Shown: piece after piece, positions 1 to 5,057 of the stretch
Layout: every line of letters begins with the position of its first letter
Numbering within the stretch: position 1 is the stretch's first letter
Assembly: GCA_910579935.1 (NCBI GenBank)
Contig: CAJTVQ010000070.1
Span: 5,897 to 13,498, forward strand
DNA: 7,602 nucleotides
Source: an uncultured Lachnospiraceae bacterium
GTDB taxonomy: Bacteria > Bacillota > Clostridia > Lachnospirales > Lachnospiraceae
Direction of reading: 5' to 3'
Translations under genes and position numbers: made by a program
The notes under the pieces: model-generated
What the model was told of the DNA's origin: nothing
Seen by the model: only the letters and a program-made list of their open reading frames with translations
Databases searched by the model: none

Positions 1-95
1 TTGTTCTTTTCTGAAAGATTATGTATTTCCTTCTGCGCATCGGAGGCGTTCAGGGTTAACACCCATTCGATATAGTCAGGTTTTAATTTTGCCAT
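1..95 (-). CDS. Tape measure-like tail protein, N-terminal fragment
   Basis: The frame opens with ATG at 95-93 and runs off the left edge with no stop, giving 31 complete codons: it begins MAKLKPDYIEWVLTL and continues NASDAQKEIHNLSEKN. This start, a short 'KPDYIEWVLTLNA' strand followed by a charged helix, is what I associate with tape measure proteins of Bacteroides phages, whose coiled-coil body follows. In the virion such a protein sets tail length and lines the tail lumen before DNA ejection. The position, downstream of connector, chaperone and tail-terminator-like genes, fits. It is separated from those genes by the hicAB cassette and lies after a terminator, so it probably has its own promoter (see 115-145). 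Only the N-terminus is visible, so another coiled-coil minor tail protein is possible. Confidence 0.65.
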   Translation of the reverse strand, partial: MAKLKPDYIEWVLTLNASDAQKEIHNLSEKN

Positions 96-114
96 AAGAG
101 TAAATTTTATAAGG

Positions 115-145
115 CAAAATTATCCTGGTGCAAAATGGCGGAAAA
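115..145 (-). promoter_or_regulatory. Possible Bacteroidetes-type promoter for the tape measure gene
   Basis: On the minus strand TAATTTTG (115-122) matches the Bacteroidetes -7 element TAnnTTTG exactly. Nineteen bases upstream lies TTTT (142-145), three of four matches to the -33 TTTG. Transcription would start near 108, about a dozen bases before the ATG at 95. It sits just past the terminator at 152-183, which would explain how the downstream tail gene is expressed. The -33 match is weak and the region is AT-rich, so chance is a real possibility. Confidence 0.4.
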
Positions 146-151
146 GGACAT

Positions 152-183
152 AAAAAAAGCCCGTAGAACCATTCTACAGGCTT
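152..183 (-). terminator. Intrinsic terminator after the 78-aa membrane gene
   Basis: On the minus strand, 5 bp (AAGCC/GGCTT) plus 6 bp (GTAGAA/TTCTAC) form a stem interrupted by one C-A mismatch and closed by a 3-nt loop (169-171). The stem is followed directly by seven T residues (complement of 152-158). It lies 22 bases after the stop codon of the 78-aa gene and would end the hicAB cassette transcript before the tape measure gene. Confidence 0.8.
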
Positions 184-205
184 ATTATACTAAGAAGAAC
201 GTATT

Positions 206-442
206 TTATCTCTTAAATGTAAAATCCGAAGGATCAAAATATCCTTTATCCTTAATTGTTGCCCGATCAAGCATCCGGCAAACGTACCAGGTTAAAGGAA
301 CTGATATAAGAGGCGTCACAATAAAGGAAAGAAAGGCAAAAGCAAGCCACCCGGATAAAGTAGCCGGTTTATGCTTACATCCGACAAAAAAAACTATTAT
401 CAGGAAAAAGCCAATCAGAAATAAAATATCTTCATATGTCAT
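206..442 (-). CDS. Small two-helix membrane protein in the hicAB cassette
   Basis: A 78-residue protein of unknown function. Residues about 6-21 and 31-54 are strongly hydrophobic and separated by a short basic, turn-forming link (CKHKPATLSG), giving a helical hairpin in the inner membrane. A polar, charged tail (residues 57-78, ending DFTFKR) follows. The sequence FFVGC at 18-22 faintly resembles a lipobox, but the N-terminus (MTYED) lacks basic residues, so a lipoprotein is unlikely. The gene lies between two terminator-like hairpins, and its ATG is only 8 bases past the T-run of the upstream one (451-483). It therefore either depends on read-through from hicB or is controlled by that leader. 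Size and topology would fit a small phage membrane protein such as a superinfection-exclusion factor or a holin, but no motif decides this. Confidence 0.7.
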   Translation of the reverse strand: MTYEDILFLIGFFLIIVFFVGCKHKPATLSGWLAFAFLSFIVTPLISVPLTWYVCRMLDRATIKDKGYFDPSDFTFKR

Positions 443-450
443 AGCGTCTT

Positions 451-483
451 AAAAATAGCCCCGTTCTATTAAAGTCCGGGGCT
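451..483 (-). terminator. Terminator or attenuator hairpin between hicB and the 78-aa gene
   Basis: AGCCCCG (457-463) and CGGGGCT (477-483) form a perfect 7-bp GC-rich stem around a 13-nt loop. On the minus strand it is followed by A and then five T residues (complement of 451-455), and a TTTT run also follows on the plus strand. It begins 33 bases after the hicB stop and ends just before the next ATG. An alternative stem, 476-480 with 489-493 (CCGGG/CCCGG), uses part of the same bases, so two exclusive folds can be drawn. Confidence 0.65.
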
Positions 484-515
484 TTTGGCCCGGTCAATAG
501 CCATTTGTTGAATAA

Positions 516-923
516 TTAAACAGTGACCGTCATTAAATCTTTAGCCAATTTATGTAATCCGTTAGCTATTTTTTCCGCTTGTTGTGCTCTTGGCTTACTA
601 CGACCGGCAGCATAATGTGCCAACTGTTTCTGATTGATGCCAGTAATTGCCTGTAAAGCAGAAAACGAGAAAATCCCCTGATAATAAAGCAACAGACTTT
701 GAACATCAAATTTATAAACCAACTCAAAATCGTTATCAAAAATAGCCGGATACTCTTCTTTGTCCTTACGGGCACAATCCACATAGAAACGAATACTGTC
801 TTTCACTTCTTTCTGGAAATCCTCAAAACTGCCAGTACAAGCCACAACCCATCCGGGAAGAATTTCACATGCACCGCTGTAACAATCATCAACACGCGCC
901 GTTTTAATTACTACTTTCTCCAT
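516..923 (-). CDS. hicB: HicB-family antitoxin with C-terminal helix-turn-helix
   Basis: A 135-residue antitoxin of the type II HicAB system. Residues 1-80 have the pattern of the degraded RNase H-like fold that binds and blocks HicA (EKVVIKTARVDD, GWVVACTGSFEDF, then a helix). Residues about 86-130 form an Xre-like helix-turn-helix (FSALQAITGINQKQLAHYAAG, in two parts), which would bind operator DNA and repress the operon. I chose the ATG at 923 because homologous sequence begins there (MEKVVIK); the in-frame ATG at 965 would add 14 residues with no HicB character. It follows hicA by 92 bases, unusually far for hicAB pairs, with inverted repeats in the gap. Likely targets are the palindromes at 1244-1259 and 1280-1311. 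Family assignment rests on domain pattern plus the adjacent hicA. Confidence 0.88.
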   Translation of the reverse strand: MEKVVIKTARVDDCYSGACEILPGWVVACTGSFEDFQKEVKDSIRFYVDCARKDKEEYPAIFDNDFELVYKFDVQSLLLYYQGIFSFSALQAITGINQKQLAHYAAGRSKPRAQQAEKIANGLHKLAKDLMTVTV

Positions 924-951
924 ATATTTATAATTAAGAGTTTCAGAATAA

Positions 952-972
952 AGCGGCCTACACAAGGCCGCT
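952..972. repeat. Inverted repeat, 7-bp GC-rich stem
   Basis: AGCGGCC (952-958) and GGCCGCT (966-972) pair perfectly around a 7-nt loop. It lies 29 bases upstream of the hicB ATG. In RNA it would be a stable hairpin in the hicB leader; only a short, interrupted T-run follows, so it is at most a weak terminator. Confidence 0.75.
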
Positions 973-1002
973 ATGCCAAACTAAAACATTCTATTTCCAG
1001 AG

Positions 1003-1012
1003 CGGAGCTCCG
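1003..1012. repeat. Perfect 10-bp palindrome
   Basis: CGGAGCTCCG reads the same on both strands. It directly abuts, and shares two bases with, the larger inverted repeat at 1011-1032, just after the hicA stop. It may be an extension of the same folded element or chance. Confidence 0.6.
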
Positions 1013-1032
1013 GGGTTAAAACTTTAACCCCG
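1011..1032. repeat. Inverted repeat spanning the hicA stop codon
   Basis: CGGGGTTAAA (1011-1020) is the exact reverse complement of TTTAACCCCG (1023-1032), with two bases between; in RNA the usable stem is about 8 bp with a 6-nt loop. It covers the last hicA codons and its TAA stop (1016-1018). There is no T-tract, so it does not look like a terminator. It could protect the 3' end of a processed hicA message or slow ribosomes at the stop. Confidence 0.75.
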
Positions 1033-1213
1033 ATTGCTCTTCAATGCTCTTTAACAGGAATCCCCAAACAACATCCGATTTATGACCGTTAACAGTCACT
1101 TTTCCTTTTTTAGTAGGATGTTTAAACTGCCTGTGGCTTCCTTCCTGATTCACTTTATACCACCCGTCGTTTTCAAGTGTTTTGAGAATCACGGAAACTT
1201 TAACTGTTTTCAT
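1016..1213 (-). CDS. hicA: HicA-family mRNA interferase toxin
   Basis: A 65-residue toxin with the small double-stranded RNA-binding-like fold of HicA. Known HicA proteins cleave mRNA and tmRNA and stop growth until neutralised by HicB. Visible signatures are an N-terminal helix ending in ENDGWY (14-19), the family GSH motif at 25-27 with the presumed catalytic His27, FKHP (30-33), VTVNGH (39-44) where most members have VTVPxH, and a C-terminal helix before SGLKF. Length is typical of the family and no key residue appears lost, so it is probably active. It is the first gene of its cassette, with a Bacteroidetes promoter 26 bases upstream of the ATG (see 1239-1269). hicB follows on the same strand. 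Confidence 0.92.
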   Translation of the reverse strand: MKTVKVSVILKTLENDGWYKVNQEGSHRQFKHPTKKGKVTVNGHKSDVVWGFLLKSIEEQSGLKF

Positions 1214-1218
1214 AGATC

Positions 1219-1237
1219 ACTGTTTTAATTCAACAGT
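1219..1237. repeat. Small inverted repeat in the hicA leader
   Basis: ACTGTT (1219-1224) and AACAGT (1232-1237) are exact inverted copies separated by 7 bases. The element lies between the -7 box and the hicA ATG, around the expected transcription start. It is unlike the two AT-rich operators in sequence. It may be a further binding site or chance. Confidence 0.35.
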
Positions 1238-1238
1238 A

Positions 1239-1269
1239 CAAAGATAGTAATTTTACTATTAATCACAAA
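1239..1269 (-). promoter_or_regulatory. Bacteroidetes-type promoter of the hicAB cassette
   Basis: On the minus strand, TTTG (complement of 1266-1269) is followed after exactly 19 bases by TATCTTTG (complement of 1239-1246). This is a full match to the Bacteroidetes consensus TTTG / TAnnTTTG at its usual spacing. The expected start is near 1231, leaving a leader of about 18 bases before the hicA ATG at 1213. A palindrome (1244-1259) fills the spacer and overlaps the -7 element, so bound repressor would block the polymerase. Confidence 0.8.
1244..1259. promoter_or_regulatory. Operator 1, palindrome inside the hicA promoter
   Basis: ATAGTAA and TTACTAT are perfect 7-bp half-sites separated by TT. 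The site lies between and into the promoter elements of hicA. The same 16-bp core recurs with one base changed at 1288-1303. Autorepression by the HTH domain of HicB is the usual regulation in this family, so HicB is the obvious candidate ligand (inference). Confidence 0.7.
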
Positions 1270-1279
1270 GAAAAGACAT

Positions 1280-1311
1280 GAAAAATAATAGCAATTTTAC
1301 TATTATTTTTC
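1280..1311. promoter_or_regulatory. Operator 2, long near-perfect palindrome (also possible terminator)
   Basis: The two 15-base arms pair at all but one position around a central TT (1295-1296). The core ATAGTAAAATTGCTAT on the minus strand matches operator 1 at 15 of 16 bases. Centres of the two palindromes are 44 bp apart, about four helical turns, so bound proteins would face nearly the same side. The element ends at the stop codon of the 136-aa phage gene (1311-1313), and on the minus strand the stem ends in a T-rich run, so it may double as a weak terminator of the structural operon. Confidence 0.65.
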
Positions 1312-1721
1312 TATTTTAGTGTATTAGAGAACATCTCTTTTATCCTTTCCCTTACATAATCCTGATATTCATATTTAATCTTCCCAAGTGTGTCATGATA
1401 CAGAATCCCGTATATCTGCCGGTTATAAATCTGGTAATTACCGTGTTTCTTCATATCCAGAAAGCGGGTATATAATGGAAGATTAGAACGGGCGATTACT
1501 CCTTCGCCGTCCGGAACGACCGAATAATTCGGGTTCTGTAATGCGGCCATTAATGCGCCGGACCGCCCTTGTATGATCTCCCCGGTTCCCTGTACTTTCT
1601 TACGTTCACGGCCTTTCTGGTATATCCGCTTGGTAGCGATATCCAGTTGGGCTTGAAATATGTCCTGTATTCCACGCCCGATCCGGTCGGTAAAGAAATC
1701 CGTTTTAAAATTCTCGGCCAT
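1311..1721 (-). CDS. Probable neck / head-tail connector protein
   Basis: A 136-residue protein with no catalytic motif. It opens with a long helix (residues about 3-35), then a basic stretch (QKGRERKK, 35-42), a strand/turn region with RSGALMAALQNP (53-64), the segment NLPLYTRFLDM (80-90), and a C-terminal helix DYVRERIKEMF (121-131). The combination 'RSGxL...' followed by Y-RFLDM is reminiscent of HK97 gp10-like neck proteins, which join the portal complex to the tail. It starts 4 bases after the preceding stop, so it is translationally coupled, and is the last structural gene before the hicAB cassette. The role is inferred from weak pattern plus position. Confidence 0.55.
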   Translation of the reverse strand: MAENFKTDFFTDRIGRGIQDIFQAQLDIATKRIYQKGRERKKVQGTGEIIQGRSGALMAALQNPNYSVVPDGEGVIARSNLPLYTRFLDMKKHGNYQIYNRQIYGILYHDTLGKIKYEYQDYVRERIKEMFSNTLK

Positions 1722-1725
1722 TCAG

Positions 1726-2172
1726 TTAGAATCTTGTTTTAAATGAGAAAGCCAGGCTCCACCCTGCAAACGTCCGGTAAAAACCGGATTCCGGAAGAGT
1801 GGAAAGGCTGGTTAAATCCAGTTCCTTAGTGACAGGGCAACCAGTAGCGGAATCTTCTATCAGCATTTGTTTGATACGCTCCATAACCGGCTGCACCTCT
1901 TCGATTGTCTCATAAGCCCCTTTCCGTTGGGGATCGTACTTGCTCATAAGGAAAATAACGCACAAATTATTTTCCCTCACATTGTCAGCCGAAAGGCTGG
2001 CACCCGTTCCCGACGGGATCAGAATAAAGAGCACCGGACATTCTTCTTTAGATAGTCCCTGTATCGTCTTACTCATTTCCTCGTCAATGGTAACGGGCAG
2101 CACCTTCTTTATTTCAGGAATACGTTTTTGTACGCCTTCCCAGTATTCACGGTAAACCTTTATATCTATCAT
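1726..2172 (-). CDS. Probable tail terminator / tail completion protein
   Basis: I chose the ATG at 2172 (MIDIKVYREYWEGVQ), giving 148 residues, because it overlaps the lysozyme stop as ATGA, the same junction used just upstream. An ATG at 2205 in the same frame would run 37 bases into the lysozyme gene. The protein reads as alternating helices and strands: a leading amphipathic helix, strand CPVLFILIPSG, strand NNLCVIFLMSKYD, a helix (ETIEEVQPVMERIKQML), and a closing strand FAGWSLAFSFKTRF. That order resembles small alpha/beta tail terminator or completion proteins of siphophages, which cap the tail tube and bind the head connector. No named motif is present; the call is inference from fold pattern and neighbours. 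Confidence 0.5.
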   Translation of the reverse strand: MIDIKVYREYWEGVQKRIPEIKKVLPVTIDEEMSKTIQGLSKEECPVLFILIPSGTGASLSADNVRENNLCVIFLMSKYDPQRKGAYETIEEVQPVMERIKQMLIEDSATGCPVTKELDLTSLSTLPESGFYRTFAGWSLAFSFKTRF

Positions 2173-2603
2173 ATCGTCAATCCCTGATAACGTTTCGCCT
2201 CCCATTCACGGCGGGTAACAAGCCCCGGAAGAATCTTACCGCCCCCGTATATCCACTTTCTAAACTCTGCCGGTATGGATGGCTCATACGCATCCGCCCT
2301 GATCTTCTTATAAAGCGTTGATTGCTTGAATTTTCCGATACCTACATTAAAGCAAAAACTTACTACCGCGTCAAACTGGTACTGTCCCAAATTAAGGGGA
2401 AGCGCGTTCACCTGGTTTTCTACCGCCCTGATATCCGATTCAAAGAAAGCGTCGGCCCGGGCCTCGGTGATAACATCACCCGGTTTTACGCCGGTCGTGT
2501 GACCGTAACCGATCGTACATACTCCCGCGGCACATACATACGCTTTCAGGCGTAACCCCTCGAATTTCTTGATCTTGTTTTTTGTTCTTGTTGTCGTTCT
2601 CAT
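2169..2603 (-). CDS. Phage lysozyme, glycoside hydrolase family 24
   Basis: A 144-residue muramidase that cleaves the N-acetylmuramic acid-N-acetylglucosamine bond of peptidoglycan. The active-site pattern is clear: Glu15, then eight residues, Cys24, five residues, Thr30 (E-x8-C-x5-T), followed by IGYGHT (31-36). Family members carry Asp or Cys at the middle position; this one is of the Cys type. The C-terminal half has the usual QYQFDAVVSFCFNVG and a closing GLVTRREWE segment. The basic N-terminus (MRTTTRTKNKIKK) is neither a signal peptide nor a signal-anchor helix, so export needs a holin or delivery in the virion. It overlaps the genes on both sides by 4 bases (ATGA), so it is firmly inside the structural operon, about 4 kb from the spanin-like gene. 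It may be the endolysin or a tail-associated lysozyme. Confidence 0.95.
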   Translation of the reverse strand: MRTTTRTKNKIKKFEGLRLKAYVCAAGVCTIGYGHTTGVKPGDVITEARADAFFESDIRAVENQVNALPLNLGQYQFDAVVSFCFNVGIGKFKQSTLYKKIRADAYEPSIPAEFRKWIYGGGKILPGLVTRREWEAKRYQGLTI

Positions 2604-3412
2604 TTCTTGTTACGTTTTTGGTGTAAATACTCAAACTTACATTTATACAGATAAAGCAATACATCCCAAAAGGGTGTATCGTCCACCTCCTTCTTATTGC
2701 CGAACACGCCAGAAGCCGCCACTTCAAAGACTATCCCGGTCCAGCCGGTTTTATCGTCCGCCTTCCGGTCCTCGGATGCCAGCTTCTGAAACAATATCCG
2801 AAAGTCGATAGCTTCACCACCGATATAAACCGGTCCGGAAAGAACCATTTCCCAAACAGCGGAAAAGAAGTTTACCGCATGAATGGCAAGCAAGGAAGGA
2901 ACGGCCGGCATCTTCTCCGGGTCCTTGTACCGGTAAAGCTTTAGCGTGATATCCTGGAAGATTTCATTTATAGCCGGATCGTCCTTTTCTGCCGCCGCCT
3001 GCTTGCTTTGCTGCAACAAATCCAGGCAATCACAAAAGTTACCGAAAGTAAGACCGTTCAGCATGTCACCGACGCCATGCCAGCCCCCGAAATCCTGCAT
3101 CAAGTTACGACCGGTTTTCAGAATGGGCGTAACGATCCGCTCGCCCTCCTTACCGGTTGTATAAGAGAAAAAGCCGTCCAGCTTTTCCAGTTGACCGTCC
3201 AGCTCCCGGATGATCTCACGCCGGTACATGGTGTAATCCGCTTTCATGCCCAGAAGGAAAGAAAGCCATTTTACGCGGAACTGTCCGGGGCTGATCGTAC
3301 CTCGGTTCATCAGTACCGACAATATAAGAAACTGTCGGTACTGCTCACTGCTGACTTCATCCAGGCAGGAAGGAACCTCCGCCGTCTTACTATTATATGT
3401 AAACTTCTCCAT
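2600..3412 (-). CDS. Phage protein, possible tail assembly chaperone
   Basis: A 270-residue soluble protein that I do not recognise with certainty. The N-terminus (KFTYNSKTAEVPSCLDEVSSEQY, written in two parts: a strand with a VPSCLDEV turn, then SSEQYRQFL) and the segment LTFGNFCDCLDLLQQ (121-135) recall tail assembly chaperones, which start with a short strand, 'iP..wdElt.eqy', and a helical body with 'LTFGqf'. The C-terminus has WTGIVFEVAASGVFG (224-238) and DTPFWDVLLYLYKCKFEYL, ending in a basic tail. The position, shortly before a tape measure gene, would fit a chaperone. It begins 9 bases after the preceding stop and overlaps the lysozyme start by 4 bases. I saw no clear slippery sequence for the programmed frameshift that many such genes carry. 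Confidence 0.5.
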   Translation of the reverse strand: MEKFTYNSKTAEVPSCLDEVSSEQYRQFLILSVLMNRGTISPGQFRVKWLSFLLGMKADYTMYRREIIRELDGQLEKLDGFFSYTTGKEGERIVTPILKTGRNLMQDFGGWHGVGDMLNGLTFGNFCDCLDLLQQSKQAAAEKDDPAINEIFQDITLKLYRYKDPEKMPAVPSLLAIHAVNFFSAVWEMVLSGPVYIGGEAIDFRILFQKLASEDRKADDKTGWTGIVFEVAASGVFGNKKEVDDTPFWDVLLYLYKCKFEYLHQKRNKK

Positions 3413-3421
3413 GTCCGGACA

Positions 3422-4372
3422 TTAAAAAGTTATTCCCTTAGATTGTACGGTAACGCCCGGTACATAGTAATCCACCGTTTCCGACTGCGCATCCAGTTCC
3501 CTGATGATATCCTGCAATACATCCAGGTAAGCCGCCGCGTCCTGCTCCAGACTGTTAGCAACCGATTGCCGAGCCTCTTTTTCCGCCCGCAATTTATCCC
3601 GTATGGTTGTGCTCTGCTGTACCTGTACGATTCCATTGGGTAGAACTTCCACCGGTAAACGTTCAACGGCCTTTTTTATGGTGAGAAGTGCAAGCGGGCG
3701 GCGTACATACTCCAGCAATTTCTCCGTTAAAACGGTATCGCCTTCAATCAGTTTATTATAACGGTTCCGGGTGATAACAGGTATTATTTGCCCGTCCTGG
3801 ACTTCCCGGATCATAGGAATAAGCACCAGGAAAAGCCGGTGACTGCCGATATTATAATATTCATCGAACGTTTCCTTATTCTGAATAAGAAGCCGGTTTA
3901 TAGCCTTTTTCTTAATGCCGTTCATCCAGAAATCAAACTTTTCGCGATCCAGTAGCTCCACCAACGCGTCTACGGCTTCATAAGCCAGGTTCCGGATATT
4001 CTCTTCATCCTTGAACTCCTGTAAGGCAGTCATGCCCGTTTCATTCTCTCCAAGATGTTTGCCACGTCCGGCCGTTCCGTGTTGTGCGTCCAAAGTGGGA
4101 ATAACCTTTAACCAGGTAAACATCGCCACCGCCTGCTGCATCAGCCGCAAAGTTTCCGCCATGCTGTCCGGTTCCGTACCGTCCGCATGATCTTCACGGT
4201 AATACTTATCTACCGCGTCTATGGGTTCCGTTCCGATGATAGCCTGTAAATCCCGAATACCCAGCGGTAAGATAGGTTCCCACTTGGTAAAATCAAGATC
4301 ATTATCGATCAATCCCAGAACACGGACTATTTCACCGGCACCGTCACCGCCTTTATTAAATAACTTCGTCAT
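3422..4372 (-). CDS. Conserved phage structural protein, DUF6712-like
   Basis: A 316-residue, largely helical acidic protein. Its pattern matches what I remember of an uncharacterised family in Bacteroides phages (DUF6712), but I hold that name loosely. Visible features are an N-terminal segment with PILPLGIRDLQAIIG (34-48), a central helical region containing NLAYEAVDALVELLDREKF, a segment SHRLFLVLIPMIREVQ near the middle, and a long C-terminal helix (DKLRAEKEARQSVANSLEQD) followed by a closing strand region (YYVPGVTVQSKGITF). There is no nuclease, protease or membrane motif. It overlaps the PLD-like gene by 17 bases and is followed by the 270-aa gene 9 bases later. Placement after the portal suggests a head or head-tail connector component (inference). 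Confidence 0.55.
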   Translation of the reverse strand: MTKLFNKGGDGAGEIVRVLGLIDNDLDFTKWEPILPLGIRDLQAIIGTEPIDAVDKYYREDHADGTEPDSMAETLRLMQQAVAMFTWLKVIPTLDAQHGTAGRGKHLGENETGMTALQEFKDEENIRNLAYEAVDALVELLDREKFDFWMNGIKKKAINRLLIQNKETFDEYYNIGSHRLFLVLIPMIREVQDGQIIPVITRNRYNKLIEGDTVLTEKLLEYVRRPLALLTIKKAVERLPVEVLPNGIVQVQQSTTIRDKLRAEKEARQSVANSLEQDAAAYLDVLQDIIRELDAQSETVDYYVPGVTVQSKGITF

Positions 4373-5057
4373 TTGCTCGGTCTCTTTTTAGTGTATATGG
4401 TTTCCAATTATCAAAATCCTTTGTGAAATTGTTTATTTCATCGTAGAACTCCTTATAAAAGCGGGCCAGCCCGGTATCTATCGTTATACAGGTCTGCTCC
4501 GTACGCGGATTGGTGTTCACATTGGCCGAGCTTTCTATTACAAAATCAAAAGCGTTACCAAAACCAGCCATTACTTTAGCATGGTTACGGAAAATACAGA
4601 CACGTGATCCGAAACGTTCCGCCACCTTCTTTAGGTATAAATAAACATCCGCGTAGGAACCTTGAAAGATTTCACCTACATAAAAATCCGCGCGCCCTAT
4701 GTCTTTCCTCTCCAGCCATTTCTCCACCTCCTTAACATCGGTAATTGCCATACACCAGGTAGAAATCAGAACATATTCCACCGGTTGTTGCTTCACGATC
4801 ACACGAAGATAAGTAAGGCTGTCAACGTCCCCATGACTGATACAGTGATAAGCCGCCCCTTTCTCAAAATGCCAAGGCAAACACTCTTCCAGGTGCAGCT
4901 CCGATTTTATCCGCCGGTCAAAATGAACGTTTTTCGTCCGGCGGGCCTTTATATGCTTGTCCGGGGTGTTATCGGCACGGTTCTCTTCCGGTTGCCGGTC
5001 GCTTACCGGTTCTTCCGGCACATCTTCCGGTTTCGATGTAAAAAACAGACTACGCAT
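4356..5057 (-). CDS. Phospholipase D-like (single HKD) protein
   Basis: A 233-residue protein. Residues 1-50 are charged and probably disordered (KPEDVPEEPVSD...). A PLD-type alpha/beta domain follows: strand VEYVLISTWCMA (93-104), ADFYVGEIFQGSYADVY (123-139), then the motif NHAKV (158-162) with His159 and Lys161, and FVIESSANVN (172-181) in place of the canonical GSxN. NPRTEQTCITID and a C-terminal helix FYKEFYDEI close the domain, as in single-motif PLD nucleases. The aspartate expected four residues after the lysine is absent (Phe166) and the spacing to the Ser-Asn pair is about three residues longer, so activity is uncertain. One motif implies a dimer. It overlaps the portal gene by 8 bases and the next gene by 17, so it belongs to the head operon. 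Family members include nucleases as well as lipases; its job here is unknown. Confidence 0.72.
   Translation of the reverse strand: MRSLFFTSKPEDVPEEPVSDRQPEENRADNTPDKHIKARRTKNVHFDRRIKSELHLEECLPWHFEKGAAYHCISHGDVDSLTYLRVIVKQQPVEYVLISTWCMAITDVKEVEKWLERKDIGRADFYVGEIFQGSYADVYLYLKKVAERFGSRVCIFRNHAKVMAGFGNAFDFVIESSANVNTNPRTEQTCITIDTGLARFYKEFYDEINNFTKDFDNWKPYTLKRDRANDEVI

Larger units (their letters stand above)
924..1015 (-). other. Structured hicA-hicB intergenic region
   Basis: No gene is visible in these 92 bases. Two perfect inverted repeats lie within it and a third starts in it and crosses the hicA stop. The hairpin nearest hicB (952-972) is followed on the minus strand by TTATT, a poor T-tract. 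No TTTG/TAnnTTTG promoter with acceptable spacing was found for hicB here. The segment could therefore be a weak attenuator or RNA-processing site that sets the toxin-to-antitoxin ratio, but this is inference. Confidence 0.5.

Noticed and set aside
135..452. 105-codon plus-strand frame covering the terminator and the 78-aa gene
   Set aside because: Its start overlaps the minus-strand terminator region, its protein has no coherent domain, and it is antisense to a convincing membrane protein.
924..965. Upstream ATG extending hicB by 14 codons
   Set aside because: The added residues (MCRPLYSETLNYKY) are not HicB-like and start within the hairpin region; the ATG at 923 begins the family domain.
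952..972. Integron-like or attachment-site reading of the GC-rich inverted repeat
   Set aside because: There is no integrase nearby, no second copy in the window and no core-site motif; it is better described as a leader hairpin.
2173..2205. Upstream ATG for the 148-aa protein
   Set aside because: It would overlap the lysozyme gene by 37 bases, while the internal ATG at 2172 gives the ATGA junction also used between the 270-aa gene and the lysozyme.
3008..3643. 211-codon plus-strand frame
   Set aside because: It runs antisense across two structural genes and their junction; the composition (many Arg, Gln, Leu, Pro) is typical of a complement-strand shadow.
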